From JALHNI01 sp965229305 (GTDB taxonomy: Bacteria > Acidobacteriota > Terriglobia > Bryobacterales > Bryobacteraceae): a DNA stretch of 64,000 nt. Made by a program: the position numbers and the translations under genes. Under the pieces are notes generated by a model that saw only the letters and a program-made list of their open reading frames with translations, made no database searches and had not been told where the DNA came from. Of this stretch, positions 62,066 to 64,000 are shown in pieces. Within the stretch, counting starts at the first letter, position 1; every line of letters starts with the position of its first letter. The stretch is from positions 62,001 through 126,000 of the forward strand of contig CBDDIZ010000025.1 of NCBI GenBank assembly GCA_965229305.1. The letters run 5' to 3'.

Positions 62066-63898
62066 ATGCGATCTCGCGGAAGGTTTTGCACGTTTCTCGC
62101 GATTCTGGCGGCTGGCGCCTGGCTGACGTTCGGCCAGAAAGCTCCGCCGGAGCAACCGGCGCGCTACGCGGTTCGCGGCTTGCGCGGTGCCGTGGCCGGC
62201 GGCAGTGAGCCCGCCACCGAAGCCGGCATGCGGCTCTATCATCAGGGCGGCAACGCCGTCGATGCCGGGGTCGCCGCGATGTTCGCCGCCTCCATCGTCG
62301 AGTACTCGCACTTCGGGTTTGGCGGCGAAGCTCCCATCCTGATCCGCACCAAAGAGGGCAAGGTCGTTTCCATCGCCGGCGTCGGCACCATGCCGAAAGC
62401 CGCCACCGCGGACCTGTTCCGCAAGCGGCGTTTCCTTCCCGGCGAAGTCCAATACCTCGAGCCGGGCGGCGTGGCTCAGTTTGTTCCCGGCGCCGGCATC
62501 ATGCCCGCGCTGGTGCCCGGCATGGTGGATGCCGGCCTGCTCGCCCTGCGCGAATACGGCACCAAGAGTTTCGCCGAAGTGATCGCCCCCGCCATCGAAC
62601 TCGCTGACGGCGCCCCACTCGACGAATCGCGCGCGATGACCATCAACAGCGGCCGCCGTTTCTTCAAACTCTGGCCCACCTCCGAGGCGCACTGGATCGG
62701 CGGCGCGGACCGGATCGCGCCCGGCGCCATCTTCCGCCAGCCGGACCTCGCCAAAACCCTCCGTGCCATGGCCGACGCCGAGAAGCGCGCCGGCGGCAAT
62801 CGCCTCGCTAAAATCGACGCCGTCCGCAATTTCTTCTACCGCGGCGACATCGCCCGCCGCATCGACGCCTTCGTCAAGCAGAACAACGGCCTCCTCCGCT
62901 ACGAGGACATGGCCGCCTTCAAGCTCACCGTCGAAGAGCCCGTCTCGACGACTTACCACGGCTACACCGTCTACAAGCCCGGCTTCTGGAGTCAGGGCCC
63001 TTCGATGATCGAAGCGTTGAATATGCTCGAAGCCGGCAATCATTCTGCCCTGCCCTATCAGTCCGCCGAAAGCGTCCACCAGATCACCGAAGTCCTCAAG
63101 CTCGCCTACGCCGATCGTGATACCTACTACGGCGACCCCAAGTTCACGAACGTTCCCGCCGCCGTGCTGCTCTCGAAAGAGTACGCGGCGGAGCGGCGCA
63201 AAGCCATCGGTCCGCGCGCCTCGCTCGAGTTTCGCCCCGGCACCGTCAACGGCAAGATCGGCAAGCATCCCGCGGAAATCGAAATGGCGCGCATCAAAAT
63301 CGATGATTCGCTCATGGCCCGCGACACCACCTGCCTCAACGCAGTCGACGCCAGCGGCATGATGTTCGTCGCCACGCCGTCTGGCGCCTGGCTGCCTTCG
63401 GTCATCGCCGGCGATACCGGCATCCCGCTCACGCAGCGCGCGCAGAGCTTCTTCCTGATTCCCGGCCACCCCAATGAACTCGCCCCCGGCAAGCGTCCGC
63501 GCGTCACGCTGAGCCCGACGTTGGTCACCAAAGACGGCAAGGCCTTCCTCACGCTCTCCACGCCCGGCGGCGACAACCAGGATCAGGCTCTGCTGCAGTT
63601 ACTGCTCGATGTCATTGACCAGGGCATGAACGTCCAGCAAGCGGTTGAGTCCCCGCGCCTCCAGACCCGCCATCTCGTCTCGAGCTTCGACAACCACGCC
63701 ATGAACCCCGGCGACCTGCTGCTCGACGACCGCCTCCCGGCGAAGACCATCCTCGAGCTTCGCCAGCGCGGCCATCGCGTCGCCACGCGCTCCAAGTGGA
63801 CCTACGACGCCGCCCCCGTCATGATTCGCGTCACGCCCAATGGCATCATCGAAGCCGGCGCCGATCCCTACGCCTACCGCACCGCTCGCGCCTGGTAG
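62066..63898 (+). CDS. ggt: Gamma-glutamyltransferase
   Basis: This 610-aa protein has a signal peptide (FCTFLAILAAGAWLTFGQKA). The family pattern is ASEPATEAG-like (GGSEPATEAGMRLYHQGGNA), FGFGGEAPILIRTKEGKVVS, and LVPGMVDAGLLALREYGTKS. The small subunit starts at DTTCLNAVDASGMMFVATPS, where the second Thr is the expected autocleavage nucleophile, and includes GGDNQDQALLQLLLDVIDQG. It cleaves gamma-glutamyl bonds of glutathione and peptides in the periplasm. It ends 3 bases before the next gene. Confidence 0.95.
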   Translation: MRSRGRFCTFLAILAAGAWLTFGQKAPPEQPARYAVRGLRGAVAGGSEPATEAGMRLYHQGGNAVDAGVAAMFAASIVEYSHFGFGGEAPILIRTKEGKVVSIAGVGTMPKAATADLFRKRRFLPGEVQYLEPGGVAQFVPGAGIMPALVPGMVDAGLLALREYGTKSFAEVIAPAIELADGAPLDESRAMTINSGRRFFKLWPTSEAHWIGGADRIAPGAIFRQPDLAKTLRAMADAEKRAGGNRLAKIDAVRNFFYRGDIARRIDAFVKQNNGLLRYEDMAAFKLTVEEPVSTTYHGYTVYKPGFWSQGPSMIEALNMLEAGNHSALPYQSAESVHQITEVLKLAYADRDTYYGDPKFTNVPAAVLLSKEYAAERRKAIGPRASLEFRPGTVNGKIGKHPAEIEMARIKIDDSLMARDTTCLNAVDASGMMFVATPSGAWLPSVIAGDTGIPLTQRAQSFFLIPGHPNELAPGKRPRVTLSPTLVTKDGKAFLTLSTPGGDNQDQALLQLLLDVIDQGMNVQQAVESPRLQTRHLVSSFDNHAMNPGDLLLDDRLPAKTILELRQRGHRVATRSKWTYDAAPVMIRVTPNGIIEAGADPYAYRTARAW

Positions 63899-63901
63899 AA
63901 C

Positions 63902-64000
63902 ATGGACCTGCACACCTTCGCCCAAAGCTACACCGACGCTTGGGGCAGTCAGGACCCCGCCCGAGTGGCCGCGCACTTCTCGGCCGACGGCTCGCTGGCC
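63902..64000 (+). CDS. SnoaL/NTF2-like protein, 5' part
   Basis: The frame from the ATG at 63902 is open to the window end (33 codons). MDLHTFAQSYTDAWGSQDPA followed by RVAAHFSADGSLA is the usual first helix and strand of SnoaL-like/NTF2-fold small proteins. It is 3 bases after the ggt stop and probably co-transcribed. Confidence 0.7.
   Translation, partial: MDLHTFAQSYTDAWGSQDPARVAAHFSADGSLA

Noticed and set aside
62051..63469. Long frame antisense to ggt that contains the zinc-ribbon at its end
   Set aside because: Only the last 33-56 codons look like protein; the rest is shadow of ggt.

Overview
The window reads as chromosomal DNA of an Acidobacteriota bacterium, most likely of the Bryobacterales/Solibacter type. 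The inference rests on a duplicated-core ABC permease with an adjacent PadR regulator, a DUF1501 protein, a very large carboxypeptidase-regulatory/TonB-receptor-like protein, a TPR-heme cytochrome, GH92, AsmA and penicillin acylase proteins, and high GC. No rRNA, tRNA or CRISPR array was seen.

Left part (1-18100): the 3' end of a DUF1501 gene; an ADOP permease with its PadR repressor; an ankyrin protein; a metallo-beta-lactamase-fold hydrolase beside a subtilisin-like protease; an unrecognised 314-aa protein; a Tat-exported amidohydrolase; a GH92 glycosidase; a heptaheme cytochrome fused to TPRs; and a 1253-aa outer-membrane receptor ending in a near-perfect intrinsic terminator.

Mobile-element zone (18400-31500): two different IS110 elements, each with a long structured leader resembling the bridge-RNA region of that family; two near-identical IS66 elements in opposite orientation; two IS3 (IS407-like) copies; and one IS630 element. 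The target-site duplications (TSDs) can be read exactly. The two IS66 copies carry exchanged 8-bp TSDs, which shows that the segment between them (24296-26343) was inverted by recombination. Undoing the inversion and removing IS66, IS630 and IS3 with one copy of each TSD rejoins four fragments into one uninterrupted 273-codon lipoprotein gene and restores the native C-terminus of the second IS110 transposase.

Polymorphic-toxin zone (31500-42700): an intact, secreted 1867-aa RHS-repeat protein on the minus strand has a glycine-rich C-terminal tip and an overlapping 86-aa two-TM gene (candidate immunity). Downstream lies a row of AT-richer minus-strand genes. Two of them follow decayed toxin tips with 4-base ATGA overlaps, and one of those tips keeps a PD-(D/E)XK-like EVK motif. 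The genes are separated by a repeat with the core GGCCATGTCCGGCACCAG, in the same orientation after each gene. The same repeat abuts decayed REP-associated tyrosine transposase (RAYT) fragments. This repeat-punctuated array of toxin/immunity remnants is the most interesting part of the window.

Right part (42700-64000): ordinary high-GC chromosome with a methyltransferase, penicillin acylase, a frameshifted outer-membrane beta-barrel, a coiled-coil/GAF-like protein, an overlapping XdhC-MocA-like-AsmA operon, a HAD phosphatase, mfd, the heptose-phosphate adenylyltransferase gene rfaE2, an M20 amidohydrolase, prmA with an acyl-CoA synthetase, a tiny zinc-ribbon gene, gamma-glutamyltransferase and the start of a SnoaL-like gene.
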